Made by a program: the position numbers and the translations under genes
Source: Oreohelix idahoensis
Lineage: Eukaryota; Mollusca; Gastropoda; Stylommatophora; Oreohelicidae
Length of the DNA: 64,000 nucleotides
Assembly (NCBI GenBank): GCA_024509875.1
Contig: JAMPIV010005820.1
Coordinates: forward strand, 124,001 to 188,000
Direction of reading: 5' to 3'
Notes under the pieces: model-generated
Databases searched by the model: none
The model's input: only the letters and a program-made list of their open reading frames with translations
Told to the model about the DNA's origin: nothing
Part shown: positions 31,589-42,960 of the stretch, piece by piece
Numbering within the stretch: position 1 is the first letter of the stretch
How the letters are laid out: every line of letters starts with the position of its first letter

Positions 31589-34127
31589 TGTGATGGACGA
31601 ACTCGGCTGACCCTGAACTTTGTTGTAACTTCTTGTAAAAACGTTTATTCTTTCACGTGGATTCATTAGCTGTGAAACTGTTCCACAGAGGGCAAACACG
31701 TTTGCTGATTGATATGCGGAAAGTTTACCTATCGTTGATTCTGGTCATCGCATTGATTTAAGGAGAGATTAAATCACGCCCACTAACATCTCTTGAACAA
31801 TCATAGGCAGTTATTTTCATTAACTTGGCCAGGGAAGGGGGGGGGGGGGCGTCGCCAGAATCAAACAGGTACAGCGACCACGATCAAAGAGACAGACCGA
31901 GGGATTTTAGGGGAGACTATCGGCGTTATCAAAGACAGTAATGGTCCCTGATACGAGACGCAGTTGCTTGCCGCTAATTTCGCGTCTCGGTGTCAATCGT
32001 AGAACCGAGCGAACGGGGAAACCGAAACGGGCAGCAGCGAACGGAGATACGAAGACCAGGGTGCGGTTTCTTCTCTTGATTTGGCGGTCAGATCCCCAAA
32101 AGTTCGTGAGATCAAATAAGCTGTCAAGTTTATCATGTCCCACTCAACTTACATTCCATTTTAGCTAAATAGACCATAAAGACTAGACACGTTATCACTC
32201 GCTGGCCAGACCTTTACAGAAGCACTAGCTTTATTGAAATCTTGTTATAGATTTTCCCCTGGATTTTATATATAAATTTGCAGTGATTTCTATTCTGTGC
32301 AAAGCGGTAATATATATTGCGTAAAGTGATCAGTGGTCTAGTTCAGTCATTCTATTTCAATGGATTTTGTGTTAATTTAAATCTATTAAATTAAACCATC
32401 TCAATAGTTCCAGTTGTAAATATAATGATCTATCTATTATATTATTTCAAAAGATAATAGATGCTTAAATTAACTTTTAAAGTCGCGAAGGAATTTATAA
32501 TTAATAAATTCAGTTAAGTCCTAGTTTTATAGATGTGTGTTTTTAACCACTAGAATTCGCGCAGTGTTTATTAAATACATAATTAAATACTCGAGTGTAT
32601 TATAGGCTTAACGGGAAATTTATCGCGCTTGATTTTTCGGTATGTTACATGTCTTTTTTCTTTCACACAGAGTGATCGTACCTGCGGTCCCAGCTAAATA
32701 AAGAAAGAAATAAAGAAATCATCCTATAAACTTCCAGTCATATTGAAGAAACATTTCTTTTAAAATATAATCTTGTGGCGGTCCTTGTGACCTAGCTGTC
32801 AGAATTAAATGAAATAAAGCCCACCCAAGAACATTTTAAAGAATAATCATCAAATTACCCTTGCAAACCTGTAAGATAAACTGGAACGTACTCATCGCCA
32901 GTAGCGATATCATATTTACTGATTACTGTGAGAGAGTACATATTCTCCTGACTGTGACCGAGCCTAGTTTTTTTTTCCTCAATTGGATTTAATAAAACTA
33001 TCATCACACATTGAAGGAATTTTACCATAGCGGAGGATTAAAAGAGACCACTTCTTTTTCACCCCTGTGCCGAACTGTGTTAGTGCCATCCCATAGACTC
33101 CTTTTTATATATATAATAAAAACACGAGAACTCTTAGTCTTCAAGTCTTGCGATAAGTGAGAATATTTGTTACCAACAAACCCTCGCAAACATCTGGGAC
33201 GGGACATCGAAGGACTGGACAGTTCATATGTCGAAAGAGTACTTGCTGTTTTTATATACTTTTTATGGATCGTCTGAGGCTGCATTCGGTAAGTGTGTGA
33301 GTATATGAGTGTGTATCCTCACGCGTGTGTATGAATGACAGGAAATTTAATCGTTTTCTTTTGTAAACCTGTTGTTAACTTTCTTGCCTAGTAATATAAT
33401 TTTTCTGTATTCCCTGCATTGTTCCTTTAAGGGGGAGTTGCTAATTGGTTAACTCTGTTTAAAAACCCCCTCCTTTCCATTTGCTTAGTAAAGGGAAGAA
33501 CAGCTGGGAAGAACAAGTTTTTTTTCTATCACCTATACCTAACTTTGTAACACCTCTTTCAGAGTAATTAACTTCACTGTTAGGTTAACGTACCTATGTT
33601 CCTGATATTATCTATCTCTGGACTGGGTTTGTCTTTGTCTAATAAGCGGGAAGGGCTTAGTCGATACCAATCTTCTTCACCCCTCCCAAATTTGTTATTT
33701 GCATTTGTGTACTTATGATCATTTATTTAATACCTGATATTTGTTAGTGATTGATATTTAAAGTGAATAAAATCACATAAACTCATTTAGTTCTGTGTGT
33801 TGGATATACCCACAGCCCAACATTTCCCCTATTCGTTTAATATAGTTTGTATCTACATCGTCTGTGTGTGTGAAAAAACACCAAATCGGTGTGCGCGCAG
33901 ATGCGAGTCTGGAAAACTGGCAAATAATTGTTTGACCAGGAGAGCGGAAGAGAAGATTGAGAGAAGCGATTTGTCGTAAATAAGTCTGTCTTTACTCTCC
34001 TCCAGCACGCTGTGAAGCAACTATTTAATATCTACATTTTCTATCACTGAGCTTTCTATCATCATTTTCCACTCTAAACCGGACCACTATTTCTACGACT
34101 CTTTTCTCTCAAAATAAATTTACGACA
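31589..34127 (+). repeat. E3 5' LTR
   Basis: The LTR starts TGTGATGG and ends TACGACA. It is 2539 bp long. A G-run of variable length lies near 31837-31850 (shorter in the 3' LTR). A likely polyadenylation signal AATAAA is at 33766-33771. The 75-78 aa ORFs near 31907-32168 occur in both LTRs simply because the LTRs are copies. Confidence 0.95.
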
Positions 34128-34132
34128 ATATT

Positions 34133-34150
34133 TGGGGGCTCGTCCGGGAT
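34133..34150 (+). promoter_or_regulatory. E3 primer-binding site, tRNA-Pro type
   Basis: TGGGGGCTCGTCCGGGAT lies five bases inside the 5' LTR end and is identical to E2 and to the murine leukaemia virus site. A degenerate second copy ending TCTGGGAT lies at 34182-34200. Confidence 0.9.
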
Positions 34151-34940
34151 TATTTTGAGATACATTTGATGCACACATATTTGTGGGCTGGCTCTGGGAT
34201 CTTGAGCTACATTTGAGGCAATCGCATAGCCGGGTTAAAGATATTTTGAGTCTGATTTAGTCTGGGTCTAACTAGGTAGAGTGTGAATGATTTGTCTTGT
34301 GAATTAGGGAAATAAATAAATAATTACACCCCTAGACAAACGTTCCTTAAGTATTTGGGTTGTCCACACAGCATATTTACAGGTTGTTTTCTCTCCACAG
34401 CAGTAGAAAGTACAGATAAACAAAAATATTTGCTATTTTAATTATCCTCTGGCGGAGATAATTCAATTTCTTTCTTTATAAGAGTTGCTGGGATTGCGTG
34501 ATTGTTTTACAGTCACTAAGGTTTTTGAAGTTAAAAAGAGTTGAGCTTAGCTAAAGAAGGATTGTTCTGATTTTTAAAAATTAAGTTAACAACGTCTCAT
34601 CTCAATAATTGACTTTAGGGACGGAGTTTGTTGTCAGAGATTTAAAATTTAGGGGAAAAAAAATTTTTTTTTTTCCTTTTAAATTGTTTTAATTTAAATT
34701 TTTCTCTACTGTTAGTAAAAGTAGATTCTTTTCCAGTGTAACTTACCATTTAGTGGCATAGTCGCTTGCGTTTAGAGCCTTAATTGCCAGATAATAGCAG
34801 CGATAAGTTTGCACAGTACAGGTAGGAGGTAACTCTAGTAAATTTTTTTTACTTTGGTTTTTTTCGTAGCGGCTTTGAGTTTTCCCCCTCTTGTTCCATC
34901 TTACTATTCTCTAGTCTTAGAAGCATCCAGTTCTTTGACA
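34151..34940 (+). other. E3 leader
   Basis: This is the untranslated region between primer site and gag. It contains a self-complementary A8/T11 run at 34657-34676, which could form a hairpin upstream of gag. Confidence 0.6.
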
Positions 34941-35952
34941 ATGGCAGAGAGAATTAGGATAAGATCCCTTTTGAGGCAAGAGGCCAAGGACTCAGGACTA
35001 GACACAGAAGCTGCGAATCTGTTTATCAACCAGGAACTTCAAAGGTATGACGCGGAGGAAGAGAGGGCAGAAGCTAGGAAGAAAGAAGCGGACGATCGTC
35101 AATTGGAGCAGAAGAAAATTGAGGCAGAAATGGAAGCCCGCAGAGAGAGAGAAAGAGAGAGGGAAAGACAACATGAATTAGCGCTCAAGGCTTTAGAGAG
35201 TCGGAGTGCCTCTACTTCAAATAATGGAGAGCCGTCTTCGCCCCAGTCTCAAACAATGGATCTCTCCAGTACTCAATCTGCCCAATTAACTGCTATGTCG
35301 TTTTCTTTAGAATCTTTTCCTAGCCCTAACGAAAAAATTGACAGCTACCTAGAAAAATTCGAGAGACTCGCGAATCTTTATGGGTTAGAGAGTACCCGCT
35401 GGGCGCTCAAACTTTCAACGTCACTGAAAGGCAATGCTTATGACGTGTACACAAAGCTGGGACCGAATCAACATGATTATGACCTGTTGAAGAAGGCCTT
35501 ACGACAGCAGTTTGAGATGACTGCCCGAAAATTTCTGCAGTTGTTCAGAAACAGCCGAAAAGAGAGCACGGAAACATTTCCCCAGTTCTCTTCACGTCTC
35601 ACGGGTTATCTGACAAAGTGCATTGAATTATCTGACCTACCTCTTTCATATGAGGGACTCCTCGAACTTGTTCTTGTGGAGCAGATAAAATCCACTTTGT
35701 CGAATGAAACTCGTAGATTTGTGGCCGAACAGGGGGCAGTCAGGCTTGAAGACATACTCAATAAAGCCGAACGCTATAGCAATGCAATGGCCGAACTTCC
35801 CAGCACTAAACGTAAACCCACCGATGAGCCATCTCGAAAACAGAATCTAGAGCAGGCATCCTATTCTTCCACTTCCTCTCAACATTATAACCAACGAGAT
35901 AACAATACCCAGAAACCTCCCCAGGAAAAATCGAAATTCTACAAAACCCGAT

Positions 35953-36013
<61 letters not shown>

Positions 36014-37625
36014 CAACAATTCTGATCAACCCAACAAGCCTACGTGGCAGCGCGGCCACCAAGGTCAAGGAAAAGGGAAGACCCCTACACCAGGAACGTC
36101 TGATCAGAGCAAACAAACCGGTGCAAACCGCATTGGATGTTTGCATACAGCCTCAAAAGGTAGAGTCAACGTCAGTGATTCTCAACCTGAGGGGGACCGA
36201 CCCTCAACTCGAGGAACTGTAATTTTGAATGGTACCTCAACTACTTGTCTCTTTGACACTGGATTAAGTTTTAGTTGTATTGTTGCTAGACATCTAGTCA
36301 AACCAGGTCAGGAGACAGAGGAAACCGTCAAACTTAGTGGAGTTTTCAGGAGTGACGCACCCAGGACGCTTCCTATCGCACTGGTAGAAATACACTCTGA
36401 CTTTGTCAGAGGAGTTATTAAAGCGGCCATAATGGATGATCCGATCTACCCAGTTATCCTGGGATGTAGATATGTGTTCATTGGGAGACCTAAGGAGCCG
36501 ATTGTGGCAGCGGTAACCACAAGAGGGCAAGCCAAGAAGGAGAGGGAGCCTGCGCCAAATTTGTTGCCGAATGAACTGAAGGAGGCGCAACAAAAGGACC
36601 CTACTCTGGCGCCCTGCTTTAAAAAACTGCCTATGGCTAAGGACCCCAGACACAACGGAGACATCTTTTCTAAGGATGGTGTATTGTATCGTAGAACGGG
36701 CAACCCGGACACGGGGAATAACCAGCTCCTAGTACCGACGCAGTACAGAAACCAGATCTTAGAAATGGGGCACTCTCTTCCCTTAAGCGGACATATGGGA
36801 CAAAACGCCACTATTCAGCGAATAAAAAACCACTATTGGTGGCCAGGAATGAACTCTGACATTGTCAGGTATGTGAAATCCTGCGCCCAGTGCCAACGGG
36901 TAGCACCCAAGCACTTGACACCCCCAGTACCTATGGGGCAAATGCCAATAGTAGGGACTCCATTTGAACGGGTTGCTGTCGACATTATTGGTCCTCTGGA
37001 AAAGACCAAAAGAAGGAACAGGTTCATCCTGACCTTAGTTGACACTTGCACAATGTGGGCCGAAGCCGTACCGCTACCATGCACTAATTCCAAGCATGTC
37101 GCAGAAGCCCTTGTGCAAATTTTTACACGGTTGGGATTCCCTCAACAAGTTTTGACGGACAATGGATCCCAATTCCGTAGCCTGTTAATGGAGGAGATCT
37201 TTAAGATCTTGAAGGCCAAACATATCCACACAAGTCCCTACCATCCGGCCGGAAATGGGCTCGTGGAACGTTTTAACGGTACCCTCACCATGATGTTACG
37301 TAAGCTGGGTCAGGAGAAACCGGAAGACTGGGACCAATATATATCGGCTGCCTTATTCGCCTACCGAGAGGTACCCCAAGCGTCTACGGGTTTTGCGCCA
37401 GCTACACTTTTATTTGGCAGACCTATTAAGGGGCCACTAGAAGCCTTACTTCGGTCCCTGACAGACCAGAAGGCTGACGAGACAGTCGTCTCTGCAAGCA
37501 AGTATGTATCTGAGCTTAAGGAAAGGCTAAAGCTAAGATGGGATCTAGCTACTACCAACCTTAAGAAAGCCCGCGCTAAAATTACTAAAAGATACAACAA
37601 AGCTGCAAAAGAGAGAGAACTATAA
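34854..37625 (+). CDS. gag-pol: E3 Gag-protease-integrase polyprotein (5' part of interrupted gag-pol)
   Basis: The ORF is 923 aa. The likely start is Met30 at 34941 (MAERIRIRSLL), since the 29 residues before it are not matched in E2. Order: charged coiled coil (about 60-118); capsid with a SCAN-like stretch at 225-308 (ELVLVEQIKSTLS); a run of 19 Pro (368-386, from 58 consecutive C) where E2 has its zinc knuckle; protease with DTG at 468-470 (nucleotide 36255) and VILGCRYVF. Integrase follows with an HHCC finger (GHSLPLSGHMG ... CAQC) and a complete D,D-E triad (codons at 36981, 37158 and 37266). It ends at TAA 37623-37625, where E2 reads on into the GPY module. Gag and protease share one frame here, unlike E2, and that depends on the length of the C-run. 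Confidence 0.9.
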
Positions 37626-38981
37626 CCAGGGGAGAAAGTCCTATTGCTACTTCCAACCGGAAGCAATAAACTTCGCATCGGATGGCAAGGACCGTTTACC
37701 GTCCTTAAAAAGATCTCACGTACCAACTACAAGATCTCCATCAAAGGAAAGGAGAAGGTCTTCCACATAAATCTGCTAAAGAAATATTTGGAAAGACCGG
37801 TGCCATCCTCCGAGCATCTCCTGGCTGTCGCCATAGCAACGGAAGACGAGGAAGATGATGATGGTTGCATGGAGTATCCATTGCAACCCACAGAAGCCTT
37901 TAAAGATGTCAAGTTCGGCGACAATCTCTCACCAGAACAACAAACAGAAACCAGGGCTCTACTAAAACAGTACAGTGCAGTCTTAACGGATGTACCTGGT
38001 CGAACAAATCTCATTGAATTTGATATGAAATTAACAAACGAGACCCCTGTTCGAACCAGAGTTTACCCCATCCCGTACGCTAAAGCTGATGCACTTCGCG
38101 GAGAAATAGACAAGCTGCGTCAGGCAGGAATTATCAGTGAGTCTACATCTCCTTACAGCTCGAGTGTAGTGCTGTTGCAGAAGCCCAATAAGGAAGTTCG
38201 GCTGTGCATTGATTACAGGTTGCTAAACGCGGTAACGGAATTCCAGCCCGAACCTCTCCAAACTGTTTCTGAGTTGTTCACCAAGCTCAGCAAAGCAAAG
38301 ATCTTCTCCAAGATTGACCTCAGCAAAGGTTATTATCAAATACCAGTCAAGGAGGAAATTAAACCTTTGTTAGCTTTCAGCACTAGTGAAGGACATTACA
38401 CATTTAACGTGATGCCGTTCGGTTTGCATAATGCACCAGGAGTGTTCACCAGGATGATGAGGAAGCTTCTACAACCTTTGCAAAGTCCCCATATCCATAA
38501 TTTCATGGATGACATCTTAATTGCATCGGAAACCTATGAAGAACATATTGCTACGGTTGCTATGCTCCTCAGGAGACTACAGGAAACGGGTCTCACAGCC
38601 AGACCTAGCAAATGTCTCATCGGGTTTGAACAGTTAGACTTCCTGGGGCACACTATTTCTCACGGATGCAGTTGGCCTATTAAGAGGAACGTGGAGAAAA
38701 TAATGGCAGCAAAAAGACCCCGAACGAAGAAAGACGTACGTTCCTTCATATCGCTATGTGCATACTATCAGAAGTACATCCAGAACTTAAACGGACTGAC
38801 GGCACCTCTGACTGACCTCACAAAGAAAGGTTGTCCTGATAAGGTCATATGGGATCAAAAGTGCGAACACGCGTATAGCACTTTGAAAGGACAGTTGTCT
38901 GCATACCCCATTTTGAGGTTGCCTGACCTCAAGAAACCTTTTGTACTGAGAGTCGACGCGTCAGGTCAGGGCATCGGGTAA
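37626..38981 (+). pseudogene. pol: E3 pol continuation: GPY/F module, reverse transcriptase, RNase H start
   Basis: This is in the same frame as the preceding ORF, beyond the TAA at 37623. It starts PGEKVLL, matching E2 VGEKVLL, so the stop is a point change inside pol and not a gene end. The first ATG is at 37644. It carries the GPY/F module (IGWQGPF), RT motif A (KIDLSKGYYQ), FMDD at 38502-38513, and the first RNase H Asp (VDASGQG). It ends at a second TAA (38979-38981) in the middle of RNase H, where E2 reads GLGATLLQ. Expression would need read-through of the first stop, so it is best treated as a degraded part of gag-pol. Confidence 0.88.
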
Positions 38982-39398
38982 ACACTGCTTCAAGCCGATG
39001 ACAGTGACCTGAACATGCTATTTCCAGTTGCCTATGGCAGTCGAAAATTAAATAAAGCGGAACGGAACTACAGCGTAGTTGAAAGGGAATGTCTTGCTCT
39101 GATTGACGGTATCAGACGCCATCATGAGTTTCTTTATGGTACATCTTTCACGGTGCAAACAGACCACGCTCCGTTAGCATTTCTTGGTGCCAATAAAGAA
39201 TTTAACGCAAGGATCATGCGTTGGGCGCTTCTTTTAAGCGTTTATTCTTTCAAAGTGGAATATATTCCGGGAAGACAGAACGTCGGGGCTGATTTGCTGA
39301 GTAGAAACTGGACTACAGAGGAAGAGGAGGAAGGTGAAGATACCAATCATCTAAAAGTTACCGATCAGGGCAGCTTCATCGTCATAAATCAAACATGA
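38982..39398 (+). pseudogene. pol: E3 pol 3' end: rest of RNase H
   Basis: This is in frame after the second TAA. It begins TLLQ, with the first internal Met at 39015. Remaining RNase H residues are visible: the Glu in ERECLAL, the Asp in QTDHAPL, and the Asp in NVGADLLSR. It ends with an acidic tail (TEEEEEGED) and its own TAA/TGA region at 39396-39398, 34 bases before the 3' LTR. No further ORF, hence no envelope gene, follows. Confidence 0.85.
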
Positions 39399-39417
39399 AA
39401 ACACGTTTTCACGTCTC

Positions 39418-39428
39418 AAAAGAGGGGG
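39418..39428 (+). promoter_or_regulatory. E3 polypurine tract
   Basis: AAAAGAGGGGG lies four bases before the 3' LTR start (CGAT, then TGTGATGG). Confidence 0.8.
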
Positions 39429-39432
39429 CGAT

Positions 39433-41039
39433 TGTGATGGACGAACTCGGCTGACCCTGAACTTTGTTGTAACTTCTTGTAAAAACGTTTATTCTTTCAC
39501 GTGGATTCATTAGCTATGAAACTGTTCCACAGAGGGCAAACACGTTTGCTGATTGATATGCGGAAAGTTTACCTATCGTTGATTCTGGTCATCGCATTGA
39601 TTTAAGGAGAGATTAAATTACGCCCACTAACATCTCTTGAACAATCATAGGCAGTTATTTTCATTAACTTGGCCAGGGGGGGGGGGCGTCGCCAGAATCA
39701 AACAGGTACAGCGACCACGATCAAAGAGACAGACCGAGGGATTTTAGGGGAGACTATCGGCGTTATCAAAGACAGTAATGGTCCCTGATACGAGACGCAG
39801 TTGCTTGCCGCTAATTTCGCGTCTCGGTGTCAATCGTAGAACCGAGCGAACGGGGAAACCGAAACGGGCAGCAGCGAACGGAGATACGAAGACCAGGGTG
39901 CGGTTTCTTCTCTTGATTTGGCGGTCAGATCCCCAGAAGTTCGTGAGATCAAATAAGCTGTCAAGTTTATCATGTCCCACTCAACTTACATTCCATTTTA
40001 GCTAAATAGACCATAAAGACTAGACACGTTATCACTCGCTGGCCAGACCTTTACAGAAGCCCTAGCTTTATTGAAATCTTGTTATAGATTTTCCCCTGGA
40101 TTTTATATATATAAATTTGCAGTGATTTCTATTCTGTGCAAAGCGGTAATATATATTGCGTAAAGTGATCAGTGGTCTAGTTCAGTCATTCTATTTCAAT
40201 GGATTTTGTGTTAATTTAAATCTATTAAATTAAACCATCTCAATAGTTCCAGTTGTAAATATAATGATCTATCTATTATATTATTTCAAAAGATAATAGA
40301 TGCTTAAATTAACTTTTAAAGTCGCGAAGGAATTTATAATTAATAAATTCAGTTAAGTCCTAGTTTTATAGATGTGTGTTTTAACCACTAGAATTCGCGC
40401 AGTGTTTATTAAATACATAATTAAATACTCGAGTGTATTATAGGCTTAACGGGAAATTTATCGCGCTTGATTTTTCGGTATGTTACATGTCTTTTTTCTT
40501 TCACACAGAGTGATCGTACCTGCGGTCCCAGCTAAATAAAGAAAGAAATAAAGAAATCATCCTATAAACTTCCAGTCATATTGAAGAAACATTTCTTTTA
40601 AAATATAATCTTGTGGCGGTCCTTGCGACCTAGCTGTCAGAATTAAATGAAATAAAGCCCACCCAAGAACATTTTAAAGAATAATCATCAAATTACCCTT
40701 GCAAACCTGTAAGATAAACTGGAAGGTACTCATCGCCAGTAGCGATATCATATTTACTGATTACTGTGAGAGAGTACATATTCTCCTGACTGTGACCGAG
40801 CCTAGTTTTTTTCCTCAATTGAATTTAATAAAACTATCATCACACATTGAAGGAATTTTACCATAGCGGAGGATTAAAAGAGACCACTTCATTTTCACCC
40901 CTGTGCCGAACTGTGTTAGTGCCATCCCATAGACTCCTTTTTACATATATAATAAAAACACGAGAACTCTTAGTCTTCAAGTCTTGCGATAAGTGAGAAT
41001 ATTTGTTACCAACAAACCCTCGCAAACATCTGGGGCGGG
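39433..41039 (+). repeat. E3 3' LTR, left segment
   Basis: This matches 31589 to about 33197 of the 5' LTR almost perfectly and is interrupted at GGGGCGGG by E4. Its last five bases, GCGGG (41035-41039), are the E4 target duplication. Confidence 0.95.
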
Positions 41040-41867
41040 TGTTACCGTTCGCTTCGAAGTTGCCGTTAGCACTGTTAATGGGGCTGGTTTGGTTCCCTAG
41101 TCGTTGCGAGAGTTTGCTGGTTTATACTGGCTCTTCTATTTACGTTTACATCTATTTATCCATTGTCTTTTGTCAGTAAATTATGAGATCGTGCTCTTGA
41201 TGGTAAAGTACGCGAAGGTGGGATAGAATATTGTCAACTTCATAATATAGTCAAATTCTAACGTTAGAGATTTGATAAGTCCTTTCTCGAGTCCACATAC
41301 ATTTATTATATCGATTCCATACACGAACAGTTTACACATGGTCATCATGAAGAATTATACATAATAAGTTGCAGTTCATACTTCATATATTATTCCTTTA
41401 CAAATCAGTCCTTTGTCTCCTAGCTTGAAAACATAGTAGTCAGAACCGCATAACTGTATGCACGCGTGGTTGGAAAATCCAATACACCGACAGTGAGATT
41501 ATGCGTCTGGCATTAGAATAACTAGGGCGGACTATAAATTCACATTGACAAGGTTTAGTCAATTACTAACCTGTACCTTCATCTTTCTTCATTATCACAT
41601 TGGACTGACCCATGTCCCTTATTTAATGTAATATAATTGTGCGGCAATACAAGCCCGGCAATATAGCATTCCAAGGACACGTCTTATCGGTTCGACGGTC
41701 GTCTAGAAAAGGGTCTCGTCTCTTGGTCACCGTGCGTGACAACTAACGCTGAAACGTCACACCGTTCACTAGACTAATAATATTTTTACATTACATTACA
41801 CGTTGTAACCCCTAAATTCGCATGCTGCTAACCTCTAGCAGACCATGCCAATAAATCTGCCGTAACA
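41040..41867 (-). repeat. E4 3' LTR
   Basis: 828 bp, starting TGTTACCG and ending CCGTAACA as read on the plus strand (TGTTAC/GTAACA termini). It differs from the other LTR at three single bases (near 41627, 41665 and 41816). Confidence 0.95.
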
Positions 41868-42960
41868 ATTCCCTGTCCACTGGGGGAAAAAAAATCTATT
41901 AGATAGATTTTTTTTCAAAAACCTATCTGAATGAATATAAAAAAAAAAAATTTGACAATATCGAAAAATTTAACCAACAATGCGGCATATGGACTACGAT
42001 GTTCTGTCTAGAACAGTGTCGTGGTCATGTCGACTTACTAACAGTCATATAATATATTAATCATCATATTATACATAAATGTTATACATAAATGGCTAAT
42101 GTTGATATCTAATTAAATAATTAACTTAAAATATGTCGCAATGAACTGTCATGTCAGACTAATCTAACGAGTTAAAATTAAATTAATTAATTATATTGAG
42201 TGTGTAATCAAAATAAAGTTATTGCAAATCTAATGTAAGAGAAATGAAAGGATATGTTAAGGAGAGAAATAAATAAATGAAGAATAAAGTAGCGAAAGAA
42301 AGTAATGTATAAATTTAACTTAATTATGTGTGTTGGACATCAATTAAGTGTAGTATTAAGTTGTTAAAACCTATCTAACTAATTTAAACAATAATATAGT
42401 ATGTAATGTATCAACCTAATTAATAAACATAATAGTTACATACAATAACATTATCTAAGAATCATGTGAGATCTTATTTTTTTCTTCTTTCAAAATTTTT
42501 TTTTTTCTTCTTTAAATTTCATTTCATTTTTTTCATATTTATCTCACCTTTTATTTTATTTTACATTATTTTAACGTAATTAATTAAAATTAATTAAAGT
42601 TGGATATGATGATCCATACGTAGGCTTGATCCTTGTGAATTCCGATTAACAAACAAATATTTAAGTTTTTCAGTTCATGAGAATCGAAGTTATTGACAAT
42701 AGTTCATGTCGCATACTGAGTTACTTTGATAGTGTTTTCTATTATTTTCACTTGATGCAAGGAAATGTGTCCAATAGTTTTGTCATAAATGAAATCCACA
42801 CAAAGTTCTGGTGTCAATACGACCATAGTGTCACTTGATTTCGTTCATTTCATGTATTTAGTGAGCGGATACGTTTATTGTAGGCAATGGTTCATGTCTA
42901 TGTAGAACCGCTATTGTAGTGTTATGTCTCTTGAGTAAGTATCTGTGACGTTACTATAGT
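41868..42960 (-). other. E4 3' untranslated region with hairpin
   Basis: This is AT-rich and non-coding, between the pol stop and the 3' LTR. It contains a perfect inverted repeat with a 13-bp stem and 3-nt loop at 41887-41915. The purine-rich AGGGAAT (minus strand) next to the LTR is a weak polypurine tract candidate. Confidence 0.6.

Noticed and set aside
31907..32168. 75-78 aa ORFs conserved at 31.9 and 39.7 kb as a duplicated gene
   Set aside because: They lie inside the two LTRs of E3; identity reflects LTR copying. The opposite-strand frames overlap each other and no domain is seen.
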